64,000 bases of DNA from Haloarchaeobius iranensis (GTDB taxonomy: Archaea; Halobacteriota; Halobacteria; Halobacteriales; Natrialbaceae). Under the pieces are notes generated by a model. That model saw nothing but the letters and a program-made list of their open reading frames with translations. It was not told the origin of the DNA and searched no databases. The stretch is taken from the NCBI RefSeq assembly GCF_900103505.1, contig NZ_FNIA01000007.1, positions 62,001-126,000 on the forward strand. The letters run 5' to 3'. The first letter of the stretch is position 1. Each line of letters starts with the position of its first letter. Below, one piece after another: positions 24,820 through 33,944 of the stretch. Position numbers and translations under genes: made by a program.

Positions 24820-25722
24820 TCACCCGAACTTGCCGGTGATGTAGTCGTCGACGCGCTGGCTCTCGGGGTCCTCGAAGATCTTCTCCGTCCGGTCGTACTC
24901 GACCAGCTCGCCGCCGGTGAGGAAGACGGCGGTCTGGTCGGAGATGCGTGCGGCCTGCTGCATGTTGTGCGTGACGACGACGACCGTGTACTCCTCGGCC
25001 AGCTGCTCGATGAGGTCCTCGATCTTCGCCGTCGCGATGGGGTCGAGCGCGCTCGCGGGCTCGTCCATCAGGATGACATCCGGGTCGACCGCGAGACAGC
25101 GTGCGATGCAGAGCCGCTGCTGCTGGCCCCCGGAGAGCCCGAGCGCGTTGTCGTCGAGGCGGTCCTTCACCTCGTCCCAGAGCGCGGCCTGCTTCAGGCA
25201 GCGCTCGACGAGCGCCATCTCGCTCTCGCGGTCGTCGCGACCGATGAGCCGGGAGAGCAGGCTCGTGTCGAGGTCGCCGTGCTTGCGCGGCCCGTAGGAG
25301 ATGTTGTCCTTGATGGACTTCGGGAAGGGGTTCGGCGCCTGGAACACCATCCCGACGCGCTTGCGCAGTTCGACGAGGTTGGTGTGGCCGCCGTAGATGT
25401 CCTCGCCGTCGAACTCGACGGACCCCTCGACGCGGGCGCTGGAGATGCGGTCGTTCATCCGGTTGAGCGAGCGGAGGAACGTCGACTTCCCGCAGCCGGA
25501 GGGGCCGATGAGGGCGGTGACGCTCTCCTCGGGGATGTCCATCGTGACGCGCTTGATGGCCCGCTCGTCGCCGTAGTAGACGTCGAGGTCCTCGACCGAG
25601 AGCTTCGCCTCGCCGGGGTACTGGTAGTCGCTCCAGGCGTCCTCGACCGTCTCCTCGCTCTCGCCGGCTGTGGTCAACTGGCTGTCCGTCCCGTCGGTGT
25701 CGATCTGTCTGTTGCTACTCAT
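24820..25722 (-). CDS. pstB: phosphate ABC transporter, ATP-binding protein
   Basis: A 300-residue ABC ATPase. It has Walker [10 protein letters not shown] (near 72-80), the PstB-type [19 protein letters not shown] loop, signature LSGGQQQR (near 196), Walker [14 protein letters not shown] and the H-loop [13 protein letters not shown]. These are diagnostic of PstB rather than other importers. The N-terminus carries a 45-residue acidic, serine-rich extension ([18 protein letters not shown]) not found in bacteria. Its start overlaps the end of pstA by 8 bases. Confidence 0.98.
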   Translation of the reverse strand: MSSNRQIDTDGTDSQLTTAGESEETVEDAWSDYQYPGEAKLSVEDLDVYYGDERAIKRVTMDIPEESVTALIGPSGCGKSTFLRSLNRMNDRISSARVEGSVEFDGEDIYGGHTNLVELRKRVGMVFQAPNPFPKSIKDNISYGPRKHGDLDTSLLSRLIGRDDRESEMALVERCLKQAALWDEVKDRLDDNALGLSGGQQQRLCIARCLAVDPDVILMDEPASALDPIATAKIEDLIEQLAEEYTVVVVTHNMQQAARISDQTAVFLTGGELVEYDRTEKIFEDPESQRVDDYITGKFG

Positions 25723-27325
25723 AGTGCAGTTTCCTCCGGAAGTAGAGCCGGCTAGCGACGCCGATGGCGTAGAGCCCGAGGACGACGAGCAGCAGGACCA
25801 GCGCGGTCCCCCAGCCGAACTCCTGGTTGCTGTATATCTCCGGGCGCGGGAACACCCCGGCCGTGATGGTGGAATACAGCTGGTACGGCAGCGCGCTCGC
25901 CGGTTCGAGCAGCGCCTGATTGGTTATGAACGGCGGCTCGGTGCTGAACGAGAACTGGCCGACGACGTTGGGGCTCGCGCTCGGGTAGGGTGCGCCGCCG
26001 AACACGAGCAGCAGCGGCGCGGTCTCGCCGGCGATGCGGCCGACGCCGAGGATGACGCCGGTGATGGTGCCGGGCATCGCCGCCGGGATGACGACGCTCC
26101 GGATCGTCTGCCACTTCGAGACGCCCAGCGCGGCGCTCGCGTCGCGGTACTCGTCCGGCACCGATTTGATGGACTCCCGGCTGGTGATGAGCACCAGCGG
26201 GAGCAGCATGAACCCGAGGACGAGCTGGCCGACGAAGATGGAGTTCCCGCCGCTGATCCGCGGGACGAGGAACGCCAGCCCGAACAGCCCGAACACGATG
26301 CTCGGCGTGCTCCAGAGGCCGTTCGTGGCGACTTCGACGACCTGCGTGAACCGCCCCTGTTCGGCGTACTCGGTGAGGAACACCGCGGCACCGACGCCGA
26401 GTGGCACCGCGAACAGCACCGCGCCGAACACCAGCCAGAGCGTGCCGACGACCGCGGGCATCACGCCCGGCGTCTCGACGAACAGGCTGCCCGTGACGTT
26501 CGTGACGAAGGGCACCTCGACGAAGGGGAAGCTGAGGCCGGTGAACGGGACGTTCAGGTGGCCGCCCGTGAGGCTCGCGCCGGTCAGGAACGTGTCGAGC
26601 CCGTTCTTGACGATGAACCAGATGAGCAGCGCCAGCACCGACAGCATGCTGAAGACGACGGTGGCGATGATGTAGAACGCGCCCGCCTCCCGTCCCTGCG
26701 CACCGAAGCCCTCCTTCGCCTTCCCGGCGCTCCACGCGCCGAGCAGCGTCGCGCCGGAGACGAGCAGCGGGATGAGCTCGCTCCCGGGGAAGATGGCCCC
26801 GGTCCACTCGGCCTCGTACACCCAGCTCGCATCGAACACGCCGGCGACGATGAGGCCTCCGAGAACGGCGAGCAGCAGTGCCGAGGGGACCGTGGAGCCG
26901 ATGTCCTCGCGGGGCAGCGTCGCCGTCAGGAGCCCGACCGCGCCCATGACGAGCGCGACCGGCCCCCAGGAGAGCACCGTGTTGCCGAGGTACTGGAACG
27001 AGACGGCCATCCCGATGGCCGCCCAGAGCGTCCCGAAGACGATGCCGACGGGGAGCCCAGCCGTCGGCGACGGCGTCGTGTCGATGTAGCCGAAGCGCGA
27101 GAGGACGCCGATGCCGGCGACCCCCGCCGCCATGAGCAGCAGTGCGACGCCGAACACCGTCAGCACGGTGAGGCCGAGCACCGTCCGCGACTCGTCGATC
27201 CACTGGAACGTGGTGACCCACGTCGCGAGGAACGTCAGGAACGCGAGCCCCAGTACGGGCAGTGCGACCTGTCGACCGAGCGTCGTGTAGCCGGCACGCA
27301 GTTCTGTGTCCGCGGCGTTGCTCAT
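25715..27325 (-). CDS. pstA: phosphate ABC transporter permease PstA, with long N-terminal extension
   Basis: A 536-residue permease. The C-terminal 300 residues form the usual PstA permease with the EAA-like loop [27 protein letters not shown] and the [16 protein letters not shown] segment. Bacterial PstA ends near this size, but here the first 230 residues add some six hydrophobic helices plus a soluble loop, for which no homology is evident to me. Similar long forms are known in other haloarchaea. The gene begins directly at the stop of pstC with no gap. Confidence 0.94.
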   Translation of the reverse strand: MSNAADTELRAGYTTLGRQVALPVLGLAFLTFLATWVTTFQWIDESRTVLGLTVLTVFGVALLLMAAGVAGIGVLSRFGYIDTTPSPTAGLPVGIVFGTLWAAIGMAVSFQYLGNTVLSWGPVALVMGAVGLLTATLPREDIGSTVPSALLLAVLGGLIVAGVFDASWVYEAEWTGAIFPGSELIPLLVSGATLLGAWSAGKAKEGFGAQGREAGAFYIIATVVFSMLSVLALLIWFIVKNGLDTFLTGASLTGGHLNVPFTGLSFPFVEVPFVTNVTGSLFVETPGVMPAVVGTLWLVFGAVLFAVPLGVGAAVFLTEYAEQGRFTQVVEVATNGLWSTPSIVFGLFGLAFLVPRISGGNSIFVGQLVLGFMLLPLVLITSRESIKSVPDEYRDASAALGVSKWQTIRSVVIPAAMPGTITGVILGVGRIAGETAPLLLVFGGAPYPSASPNVVGQFSFSTEPPFITNQALLEPASALPYQLYSTITAGVFPRPEIYSNQEFGWGTALVLLLVVLGLYAIGVASRLYFRRKLHYE

Positions 27326-28429
27326 CTACTGGTCACCTCCGAGCTTCCTGTGCATCCTCCACTCGATCCACTGGGAGGTGACGCTGAACAGCATCACCAT
27401 GAAGAAGAGGACGACGCCCCCCGCGAACAGGGCGCTGAGGTGGATGCCGCTGGCGCTGGCGCCCTCGAACGCGATGACCGTCGTCAGCGTCTCGCCGTAG
27501 TTCGAGAACACGTCGAACGCCGGCGAGGGGAACCCCTTCGTGTGCGAGAGCATGACCGTCGCGGCCATCGTCTCGCCCATCGCCCGGCCGACGCCGAGCA
27601 GGACCGCTGCGGAGACGCCAGACAGCGCCGCCGGCAGGGTGACGCTCTTGGTCGTCTGCCACTCCGTCGACCCCATCGCCAGCGAGCCGCTCTTCATCGA
27701 CTCGGGTACCGTCGAGATGGCGTCCTCGGCGACGGTGACGATCGTCGGGAGCGCCATCAGCCCGATCATGATGCCGGCCGCGAAGTAGCTCCCGATGGTC
27801 GGGGTGCGGAACTCCGTGTAGAAGTACTGGTTCAGGATGGTGAGCCCGATGAAGCCGTAGGTGATGGAGGGGATGCCGGCCATCAGCTCGATGCCGGGCT
27901 TGACGACCTCGCGGACCGTCGGGGGAGCCATCTCGCTGATGAAGATGGCCCCGGCGATGCCGAGCGGTGCGGCGATGGCAGTCGCGACGAGCGTCGTCAG
28001 CGCCGTCCCCATCATCATCGGGGTCAGCGAGTAGACGCCGCCCTCCGAGGGCGTCCAGAGCGGTTTCTCGATCCGCGTGAACACCCCGAGGCCCATGTGC
28101 TCGACGATGGCCATGGACTCCCACAGCAGGAAGCCGATGATGAGCGTCAGTATCGACACCGTCACGATGGTGGTGAGGAAGGTCAGCCCCATCGCCACCT
28201 CGGCCTGCTGGCGCTGCCAGCCGACCACGATGACGGCGACGAACGCGAGCAGGGGGATGACGGTCCACTCCGACCCGGCGAAGAACATCACGAAGGTCAG
28301 CAGCGTCGTGAACCCCGCCGCCGCGTGGAACAGCAGCGCCTCGTCGTCTGTTCGAGCGCGGTACGCCCGTGCCCGCCGGGAAACGCCCCGTACGAACTCG
28401 CCCGCGCGGTTCTGGATCTGTTGTAGCAT
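27326..28429 (-). CDS. pstC: phosphate ABC transporter permease PstC
   Basis: A 367-residue permease with six helices plus additional N-terminal ones. It has the EAA loop SGSLAMGSTEWQTTKSVTLP preceded by ISTVPESMK, and AGIPSITYGFIGL, all typical of PstC. The preferred ATG at 28429 (MLQQIQNRAG) makes the N-terminus 9 residues shorter than a TTG alternative at 28456. It follows pstS by 51 bases, enough for a weak terminator or internal promoter, though none is clear. Confidence 0.96.
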   Translation of the reverse strand: MLQQIQNRAGEFVRGVSRRARAYRARTDDEALLFHAAAGFTTLLTFVMFFAGSEWTVIPLLAFVAVIVVGWQRQQAEVAMGLTFLTTIVTVSILTLIIGFLLWESMAIVEHMGLGVFTRIEKPLWTPSEGGVYSLTPMMMGTALTTLVATAIAAPLGIAGAIFISEMAPPTVREVVKPGIELMAGIPSITYGFIGLTILNQYFYTEFRTPTIGSYFAAGIMIGLMALPTIVTVAEDAISTVPESMKSGSLAMGSTEWQTTKSVTLPAALSGVSAAVLLGVGRAMGETMAATVMLSHTKGFPSPAFDVFSNYGETLTTVIAFEGASASGIHLSALFAGGVVLFFMVMLFSVTSQWIEWRMHRKLGGDQ

Positions 28430-28480
28430 TCGTACTGAAATATCGAAGGTGGTCAATTCCCGTCGTCGGGAACCGGGTCG

Positions 28481-29632
28481 TCAGTAGTTCGAGGCGTCGA
28501 CCTTCTCGCGCTCGGTCTCCAGGCGGTCCTGCGGGAGCTTGAAGTAGTTGTTCCCGGCGACGAAGACCTCCTGCCCGAAGTCGCTGAGGCAGAAGTTGAT
28601 GAACGCCGCCTCCTTGCGGCTGGTGTCCTCGTAGGTGTACGCGTGCAGGTCACGCGAGAGCGGGTAGTCGGCCGCACCCAGGTTCCGCCCGTACTCGTAC
28701 AGGGTCCCGTCGATCTCGAGGCCGACGGCGGGCGTGTCCTCGGTCACGAAGGCGAGCGCGATGTACGAGATCGCGTTGTCGGCCTGCGCGATGGCCTGCT
28801 GGAGCTGCTGGTTCTGGCCGAAGCGCTGGTCCGGCTCGATGGGCGCCTCCGGGTCGCCGAAGACGTTCTGGCGGAACGCAGTGTCCGTCCCGGAACCGAC
28901 CGCACGGCCGAGCGCGAGGATGTCGCGGTCCGGGCCGCCGAGCTCGCTCCAGTTGGTGATCTCCTGGTTGTAGATACCACGGAGCTCGTCGATGGTGATC
29001 TGTTCGACGCCTGCGTCCTTGATCTCCTGGCTCACGACGATGGGCTGGCCGTCGACGCCGACCACGTGGTCGACGAAGCCGTCGAGGCCCTCCGCGTCCG
29101 AGCCGAGTTCGGACTCGGCAGACGAGCTCGCGTCACCGATGTCGACGCGACCCTCCATGACGCCCTCGATACCCGTGCCGGAGTGGCTGAGCGCGATGCT
29201 CACGCGAAACGGCGGGTGGGAGCGCTCGCCGGTCGCCTCGTAGCCGTACTCGCTGGCGAAGAAGTCGGCGAGGCGCATGTCGGTGCCGTACTCCTCAGCC
29301 CAGTCGGACGGCCAGTAGTCGCCGTCGCCGGCCTCGGGGTTGGAGTTCCAGTAGCTCGCGGCGGTGTTCGTGATAGGGAACACCGTCGAGGAGCCGTCGC
29401 CGGTCAGGACTGTCGTGTCGAGCCCGGACTCGTTGCTGTCGTCGTCGTTCTGCGTGTCCTGGTCACTGTTCTCGGTCTCCGGAGCCTCGGTCTGGTCGCC
29501 GTCACCCTCGCCGTCGCTCCCGTCGCTGGACTGGGAACAGCCAGCCAGCATGGTGAGTCCAGCGGCCCCTGTGGAGACGAGGAACTTGCGACGTGATGCC
29601 ACCTCTGCCAGACGCGTCGAGCCTTGCGTCAT
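28481..29632 (-). CDS. pstS: phosphate-binding lipoprotein PstS
   Basis: A 383-residue phosphate-binding protein on the outer cell surface. The N-terminus SRRKFLVSTGAAGLTMLAGC combines a twin-arginine signal with a lipobox (LAGC), so the Cys near 32 is probably lipidated after Tat export, usual for haloarchaea. A 40-residue Asp/Glu/Ser/Thr linker follows. The mature domain has GDGSSTVFPI, the SHSGTGIEGVMEGRVDIGDAS and GRAVGSGTDTAFRQNVFG phosphate-binding loops. It is the first gene of the operon and the promoter region lies beyond 29632. Confidence 0.96.
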   Translation of the reverse strand: MTQGSTRLAEVASRRKFLVSTGAAGLTMLAGCSQSSDGSDGEGDGDQTEAPETENSDQDTQNDDDSNESGLDTTVLTGDGSSTVFPITNTAASYWNSNPEAGDGDYWPSDWAEEYGTDMRLADFFASEYGYEATGERSHPPFRVSIALSHSGTGIEGVMEGRVDIGDASSSAESELGSDAEGLDGFVDHVVGVDGQPIVVSQEIKDAGVEQITIDELRGIYNQEITNWSELGGPDRDILALGRAVGSGTDTAFRQNVFGDPEAPIEPDQRFGQNQQLQQAIAQADNAISYIALAFVTEDTPAVGLEIDGTLYEYGRNLGAADYPLSRDLHAYTYEDTSRKEAAFINFCLSDFGQEVFVAGNNYFKLPQDRLETEREKVDASNY

Positions 29633-29959
29633 CAACTGGGCGAATACGTGTTTACTGTAAAGCGATTTATAATATCGCTACTCTTCGATGGGTTCTCCTC
29701 GCCAGTGGTACGCTTCGGGTTATACCGGTACGTACGGTATGTCGACATTGGGTCGGCTATTGCGGACTATGTAGGTGTCTGTATTGCCGGTCGCCGGCCG
29801 GTGATGGACCGGGAGCAGAATAATATTAGAACTGACATGTGGGCACTGACACCGGCGGGGTTCGGGGGCTCATGCCATCGGCTGTCTGCTCCCGGACTCG
29901 TGACCGTCGCGAGTGCCGCCGTGCCAACGATTTTCACTCCCCCCGCCGAGGAAGCAGAT
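29633..29959. promoter_or_regulatory. divergent pstS / TPP-enzyme control region
   Basis: No gene in these 327 bases. On the minus strand TTATAAAT (about 29675-29668) is a TATA box 36-43 bases before pstS. It is flanked by a perfect 5-bp inverted repeat, GCGAT (29662-29666) and ATCGC (29674-29678). A further repeat, ATACCG-N7-CGGTAT (29722-29740), with GGTACG nearby (29707, 29727), lies about 100 bases before pstS. These are candidate phosphate-response sites; no protein is assigned. A promoter for the plus-strand gene at 29960 is not obvious. Confidence 0.5.
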
Positions 29960-31660
29960 ATGACCGAGTACACCGGTGCGGACCTGTTCGTCGACGGCCT
30001 CTCCGAGTACGGCATCGAGTACGTCTTCGGCAACCCCGGGACGACGGAGCTCCCGGTGATGAACGCGCTCGTCGACTCCGAGCTGGAGTACGTCCTGGGG
30101 TTGCACGAGGACGTAGCCGTGGGCGCGGCGGCGGGCTACGCGAGCGTCCGACGCCAGCGCGCGGACGAACTCGACGGGCTCCCGGCGGGCGTGGTGAACC
30201 TCCACGTCGCGCCCGGGACGGCCCACGGGCTGGGCAACCTCTACGGTGCCGCGATGGCGGGCGCACCGCTGGTCGTCACGGCGGGCAACCACGAGCGCGA
30301 CTTCCGCGCCGAGGAGCCCATCCTCTCGGGCGACCTCGTCCAGCTCACCGACCAGTTCACGAAGTGGTCCGACGAGGTGCTGTCCGTCGAGGCGCTGCCC
30401 CGGATGCTCCGCCGGGCGTTCCGCGTCGCCTGTACCCCGCCGACCGGCCCCGTGTTCCTCGGGCTTCCGATGGACGTGATGCGCGAGGAGACGGAGCTGG
30501 AACCGGAGCCGATGGGCGGGACGGTTCCGAACCCCGGCCGGGGCGACCCCGCGGCCATCGAGGACGCGGCCGACGCCATCGCCGAGGCGGACAACCCGGT
30601 CCTCGTCGTCGGCGACCACGTCGGCCGCCACCGGGCCTGGTCCGGTGTCGAACCGGTCGACGCGGCCGTCGACCTCGCCGAGGCGGGCGGGCTGCGCGTC
30701 CACGGCGAGATTCTGGGCTACGAGGTGAACTTCCCGACCGACCACGAGCAGTGGGTGAGCCACGTCCCGCCCAGCGAGGACGTCGCCTCGACGCTGTTCC
30801 ACACCGACACGCTCGTCTTCGCCGGCTGCTCGACGAACACGACGCTCTGGGGCCACGAGAACCCGCTCGTCCCCGAGGACGCGACGGTCGTCGACCTCAC
30901 CGACGAGCCGTGGGAGGGCGGCAAGAACCAGCCCGCGACGGTCGTCACGGGCGACCTCGGCCACGTCATGGACGAGCTCGCCGACGCGGTGGCGGCCCGG
31001 GTCGACGAGGAGACGCGGGAGGAGCGGCTCGTGCAGGTCGACGCGATGAAACAGCTCGCGGCCCAGCAGATGGACGCGATGGGCGAGGACGAGGCACCGG
31101 CGGGCGACAGCCGGGGGTCGAAGGCCGACCTCGTCGACGCCATGAACAGCGTCGCGCCGGACGCGCTCGTGATGGACGAGGGCGTCACGGCACGCTACGC
31201 GCTGCTCACGCGCTGGGACCTCGCGCCGGGACACCTGTTCGGCAACAAGGGCGGCGGACTCGGCTATGGGCTCCCGGCGGCCGTCGGGGCGGCGCTCGCG
31301 GAGTCCGAGCGCGAGGACCCCCGGACCGTCTTCGGGTTCGTCGGCGACGGCTCCTACCTCTACTACCCCCAGTCGCTCAACACCGCCGCCAGACACGACC
31401 TGGACCTGACAGTCGTCGTCCCCGACAACCGGAACTACCGAATCCTGAAGGACAACACGGCGGCCATCTTCGGCGGCGACGTCGAGGACTACGAGTACGT
31501 CGGGATGGACTTCGAGCCGGCGGTCGACCTCGCGGCGAACGCCGAGAGCCACGGCGCGACCGGCTTCACGGTCGAGCACGGCGCGGAGCTGGAGGCGACC
31601 ATCGCGGAGGCCGTCGCGGCCGAGGGGCCGACGGTCGTCGACGCGTTCGTCCACGACTGA
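29960..31660 (+). CDS. thiamine pyrophosphate-dependent enzyme, acetolactate synthase / benzoylformate decarboxylase type
   Basis: A 566-residue TPP enzyme. The PYR domain starts GADLFVDGLSEYGIEYVFGNPGTTELPV, with the catalytic Glu-type region LGLHEDVAVGAAAGYA. The TPP-binding motif is GDGSYLYYPQSLNTAARHDLDL (GDG...N type, about 450-475). It resembles benzoylformate decarboxylase and oxalyl-CoA-like members more than IlvB, since an acetolactate synthase would be expected near ilvN. The product is unsure. It is divergent from pstS and followed 70 bases later by a SHOCT-domain gene. The start 29960 is the only one that begins within the family. Confidence 0.88.
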   Translation: MTEYTGADLFVDGLSEYGIEYVFGNPGTTELPVMNALVDSELEYVLGLHEDVAVGAAAGYASVRRQRADELDGLPAGVVNLHVAPGTAHGLGNLYGAAMAGAPLVVTAGNHERDFRAEEPILSGDLVQLTDQFTKWSDEVLSVEALPRMLRRAFRVACTPPTGPVFLGLPMDVMREETELEPEPMGGTVPNPGRGDPAAIEDAADAIAEADNPVLVVGDHVGRHRAWSGVEPVDAAVDLAEAGGLRVHGEILGYEVNFPTDHEQWVSHVPPSEDVASTLFHTDTLVFAGCSTNTTLWGHENPLVPEDATVVDLTDEPWEGGKNQPATVVTGDLGHVMDELADAVAARVDEETREERLVQVDAMKQLAAQQMDAMGEDEAPAGDSRGSKADLVDAMNSVAPDALVMDEGVTARYALLTRWDLAPGHLFGNKGGGLGYGLPAAVGAALAESEREDPRTVFGFVGDGSYLYYPQSLNTAARHDLDLTVVVPDNRNYRILKDNTAAIFGGDVEDYEYVGMDFEPAVDLAANAESHGATGFTVEHGAELEATIAEAVAAEGPTVVDAFVHD

Positions 31661-31730
31661 GCCGTCGGGGGCGCTCCCGCGACCCGGCAACCACAAAACG
31701 ATATGGTCGGGGCGGTCGAACAGCCCGGCT

Positions 31731-32159
31731 ATGTCCGACAGAGGTAGCGGGTTCGACCCGGTCCACGGGGACTTCTTCGAGAAGCTCCCGGTCCTCGTGG
31801 TGTTCGCCACCCTGGCGGTCGCCATCGTCGGGAACGGGGTCGGGGCCTACGCCGTCACCGCACCGCTCGTCGCCCTCGGGTTCGTCATCGTTCTCCCGCT
31901 GTCGTTCCTGTTCAGGGACGACCTCCGGCGGCTGGTCGGCCGCGAGCCCGACCCGGAGGACGGGCCGGACCCGAAGAACGACGCCTTGGACCAGCTGCAG
32001 CGGATGTACGCCAGCGGCGAGCTCTCCGAGGAGGAGTTCGAACGGCGTGCCGCACGCATCCTGGAGAACGAGGACCTGGAGCGGGTCCGTTCGCGGGTCG
32101 AGCCCGGGCAGGGGCAGGCATCCGACGAGGAGCGCCGCGAGTCCGAGTTCGAGCGCTGA
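31731..32159 (+). CDS. SHOCT-domain membrane protein
   Basis: A 142-residue protein with two hydrophobic helices (about 20-40 LPVLVVFATLAVAIVGNGVGA and 43-62) and a soluble tail. The tail contains a SHOCT-like motif, DALDQLQRMYASGELSEEEFERRAARIL (seen in short form as LQRMYASGELSEEEFE), which is a small oligomerisation segment found on many membrane proteins. Residues after 110 are acidic and disordered. No function is known; it lies between the TPP enzyme and the phosphate transporter genes. Confidence 0.82.
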   Translation: MSDRGSGFDPVHGDFFEKLPVLVVFATLAVAIVGNGVGAYAVTAPLVALGFVIVLPLSFLFRDDLRRLVGREPDPEDGPDPKNDALDQLQRMYASGELSEEEFERRAARILENEDLERVRSRVEPGQGQASDEERRESEFER

Positions 32160-32278
32160 GCGCTGCCCGGCGCGGGCGGGTACTTACTTCACCTGACAGC
32201 GCAAACGGAGTGATATGACAGTGACGCAGCGAACCGCCGACCGGGGACTCCCGTGGTGAGCGACCCGGAGCGGTGCCG

Positions 32279-33493
32279 ATGACCGACCCCGTCTTCTGGG
32301 GACTGGTCGTGGTGGCCACCCTGACGAGCCTCGGCACCGCGTGGACGCTCGGCGCGAACAGCAACTCGCCGCCGTTCGCGCCGGCCATCGGGGCGAACGC
32401 CGTCTCGACCATGAAGGCGGCGTTCCTCATCGGCATCCTCGCCGCGCTCGGTGCGCTCACGCAGGGCGGGAGCATCTCCGAGACCGTCGGCGCGGGGCTC
32501 ATCCAGGGAGAGCCCATCACGTCGCTCGCGGCGACCGCGGGACTGCTCACCGCGACGGCGTTCATGGCGTTCGGTATCTACTCGGGGTACCCGGTGCCGG
32601 CGGCGTTCGCGACGACAGGGGCGATGATCGGCGTCGGGCTCTCGCTCGGCGGCGACCCCGCGGTCGCGACCTACCAGCGCATCGCGACGTTCTGGCTGCT
32701 CGTCCCGCCCGTGTCTGGCGGGCTTGCGTACACGACCGCGACGCTCCTGCGTCGGGACGACATCCCCGAGACGGTCAGCATCCCGCTGTTGGCGGCCGTC
32801 GTGGGTGGTATCGTCGCCAACATCCGGCTGAGCGTCATCCCGTCGCCGACGGGTCGCTCCCAGGAGTCCGTCGCGGGCTTGGTCTCGGGCACCGTTCCGT
32901 CGCCGACGGTCGGCCCGGTCGACCTACTGCTGCCGGTCGTGACGCTCGTCTTCGCCGCGGTGAGCTTCCAGTTCATCCGCCGACGGACCCAGACGTCGGT
33001 CGACAAGGGCATCAAGAGCTTCCTGCTCATCCTGGGGAGCATCGTCGCCTTCTCCAGCGGCGGCAGTCAGGTCGGGCTGGCGACCGGGCCGCTGGAGAAC
33101 CTCTACGGCGTCGAGCTCGGCCTCCCGGGCATCGCCCTGCTGACCGTCGGTTCGGTCGGGATCCTCGGCGGGGCGTGGATGGGTGCGCCGCGGCTGCTGC
33201 AGGCGACCTCGCGGGAGTACGCCCAGCTCGGGGTCCGCCGGTCCATCGCGGCGCTCGTCCCCGGGTTCATCATCGCGCAGGCGGCCATCCTGCTCGGCAT
33301 CCCCATCTCGTTCAACAACATCATCATCTCGGGTGTCATCGGCGGCGGATTGGCGGGTGGCTCGGCCGGCGTCTCCCGGCGCAAGATAGCGACGACGCTC
33401 CTCTTCTGGGTGTTGACCCTCGGGACCTCCGTCGTGCTCGGCTTCGGGGTCTATCGGGTGTTCGCCTTCGTTCTGGGTGGCGCCACGGGCTGA
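32279..33493 (+). CDS. PiT-family inorganic phosphate transporter
   Basis: A 404-residue permease of the PiT family (proton- or sodium-coupled phosphate uptake). Both halves carry the signature: GANSNSPPFAPAIGANAVST near the N-terminus and FSSGGSQVGLATGPLENLYG about residue 260, related to the canonical GANDVANA repeats. About ten hydrophobic helices are predicted. It provides low-affinity uptake alongside the Pst system encoded 3 kb upstream. The DUF47/PhoU-like protein that usually pairs with PiT in prokaryotes is 3 kb downstream (36,480). The ATG at 32279 is preceded by a GTG two codons earlier. Confidence 0.9.
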   Translation: MTDPVFWGLVVVATLTSLGTAWTLGANSNSPPFAPAIGANAVSTMKAAFLIGILAALGALTQGGSISETVGAGLIQGEPITSLAATAGLLTATAFMAFGIYSGYPVPAAFATTGAMIGVGLSLGGDPAVATYQRIATFWLLVPPVSGGLAYTTATLLRRDDIPETVSIPLLAAVVGGIVANIRLSVIPSPTGRSQESVAGLVSGTVPSPTVGPVDLLLPVVTLVFAAVSFQFIRRRTQTSVDKGIKSFLLILGSIVAFSSGGSQVGLATGPLENLYGVELGLPGIALLTVGSVGILGGAWMGAPRLLQATSREYAQLGVRRSIAALVPGFIIAQAAILLGIPISFNNIIISGVIGGGLAGGSAGVSRRKIATTLLFWVLTLGTSVVLGFGVYRVFAFVLGGATG

Positions 33494-33508
33494 GCGCTCG
33501 GCCGCGGG

Positions 33509-33943
33509 TCAGTCCCTGACCACGGTCACGGTCGTCGTCGCCTCGCTGACGACGGTCGTCGCGACGGTGCCGAGCAGCCGGGCGGCGAGCGCGTTTCGTT
33601 CGCCCCCGTGTCCGCCCATCACGATGTGGTCCACGGCGCTGGACTCGGCGAATTCGACGATGGTCTCGGCGGGGTCGCCGGTCTCGACGGCCGTCTCGAC
33701 GGTGCGGCCGTGCTCCGCTGCGCGGCGCTTTCCCCGCTCGATTATCGTCTCGGCGCGGTCCTCGGCGGACTCCTCCCGGTCCTCGTCGGCGTCGAGGATG
33801 CCGCTCTCGCTCATCGATCTGTCCAGCGGCGTCACGACGTTCAGCACCGTGGTCCGGCAGTCGAACGTCTCCAGCGCGTGGACGAGCGCGCGGTCGGCCA
33901 GCGGCGAGCCGTCGAGCGGGACCAGGACGTGGTCGGGTGCCAT
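33509..33943 (-). CDS. universal stress protein (UspA family)
   Basis: A 144-residue UspA-fold protein. It begins with HVLVPLDGSPLADRAL and ends with IVMGGHGGERN and a C-terminal GTVATTVVSEATTTVTVV, which form the ATP-binding G-2x-G-9x-G(S/T) pattern. It is therefore an ATP-binding UspA type. The gene starts 1 base after the stop of the glycolate oxidase-type enzyme and is likely co-transcribed. Haloarchaea have dozens of these; the specific stress is not visible. The acidic insert EDREESAEDRAE is typical of the salt-in group. Confidence 0.92.
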   Translation of the reverse strand: MAPDHVLVPLDGSPLADRALVHALETFDCRTTVLNVVTPLDRSMSESGILDADEDREESAEDRAETIIERGKRRAAEHGRTVETAVETGDPAETIVEFAESSAVDHIVMGGHGGERNALAARLLGTVATTVVSEATTTVTVVRD

Positions 33944-33944
33944 C

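Noticed and set aside
25670-28426. A very long plus-strand open frame (about 918 codons) opposite the pst operon
   Set aside because: The translation is Arg/Asp/Glu/His repeats without family features; it is an antisense shadow of GC-rich pstA, pstC and pstB codons.
28429-28456. Upstream TTG start for pstC
   Set aside because: Would add nine residues (LTTFDISVR) that do not match the family; ATG at 28429 is simpler. Not ruled out.
29839-32196. A long overlapping plus-strand frame across the TPP enzyme and SHOCT genes
   Set aside because: Arg/Gly-rich alternative frame, no known motif, while the TPP enzyme frame is clearly coding.
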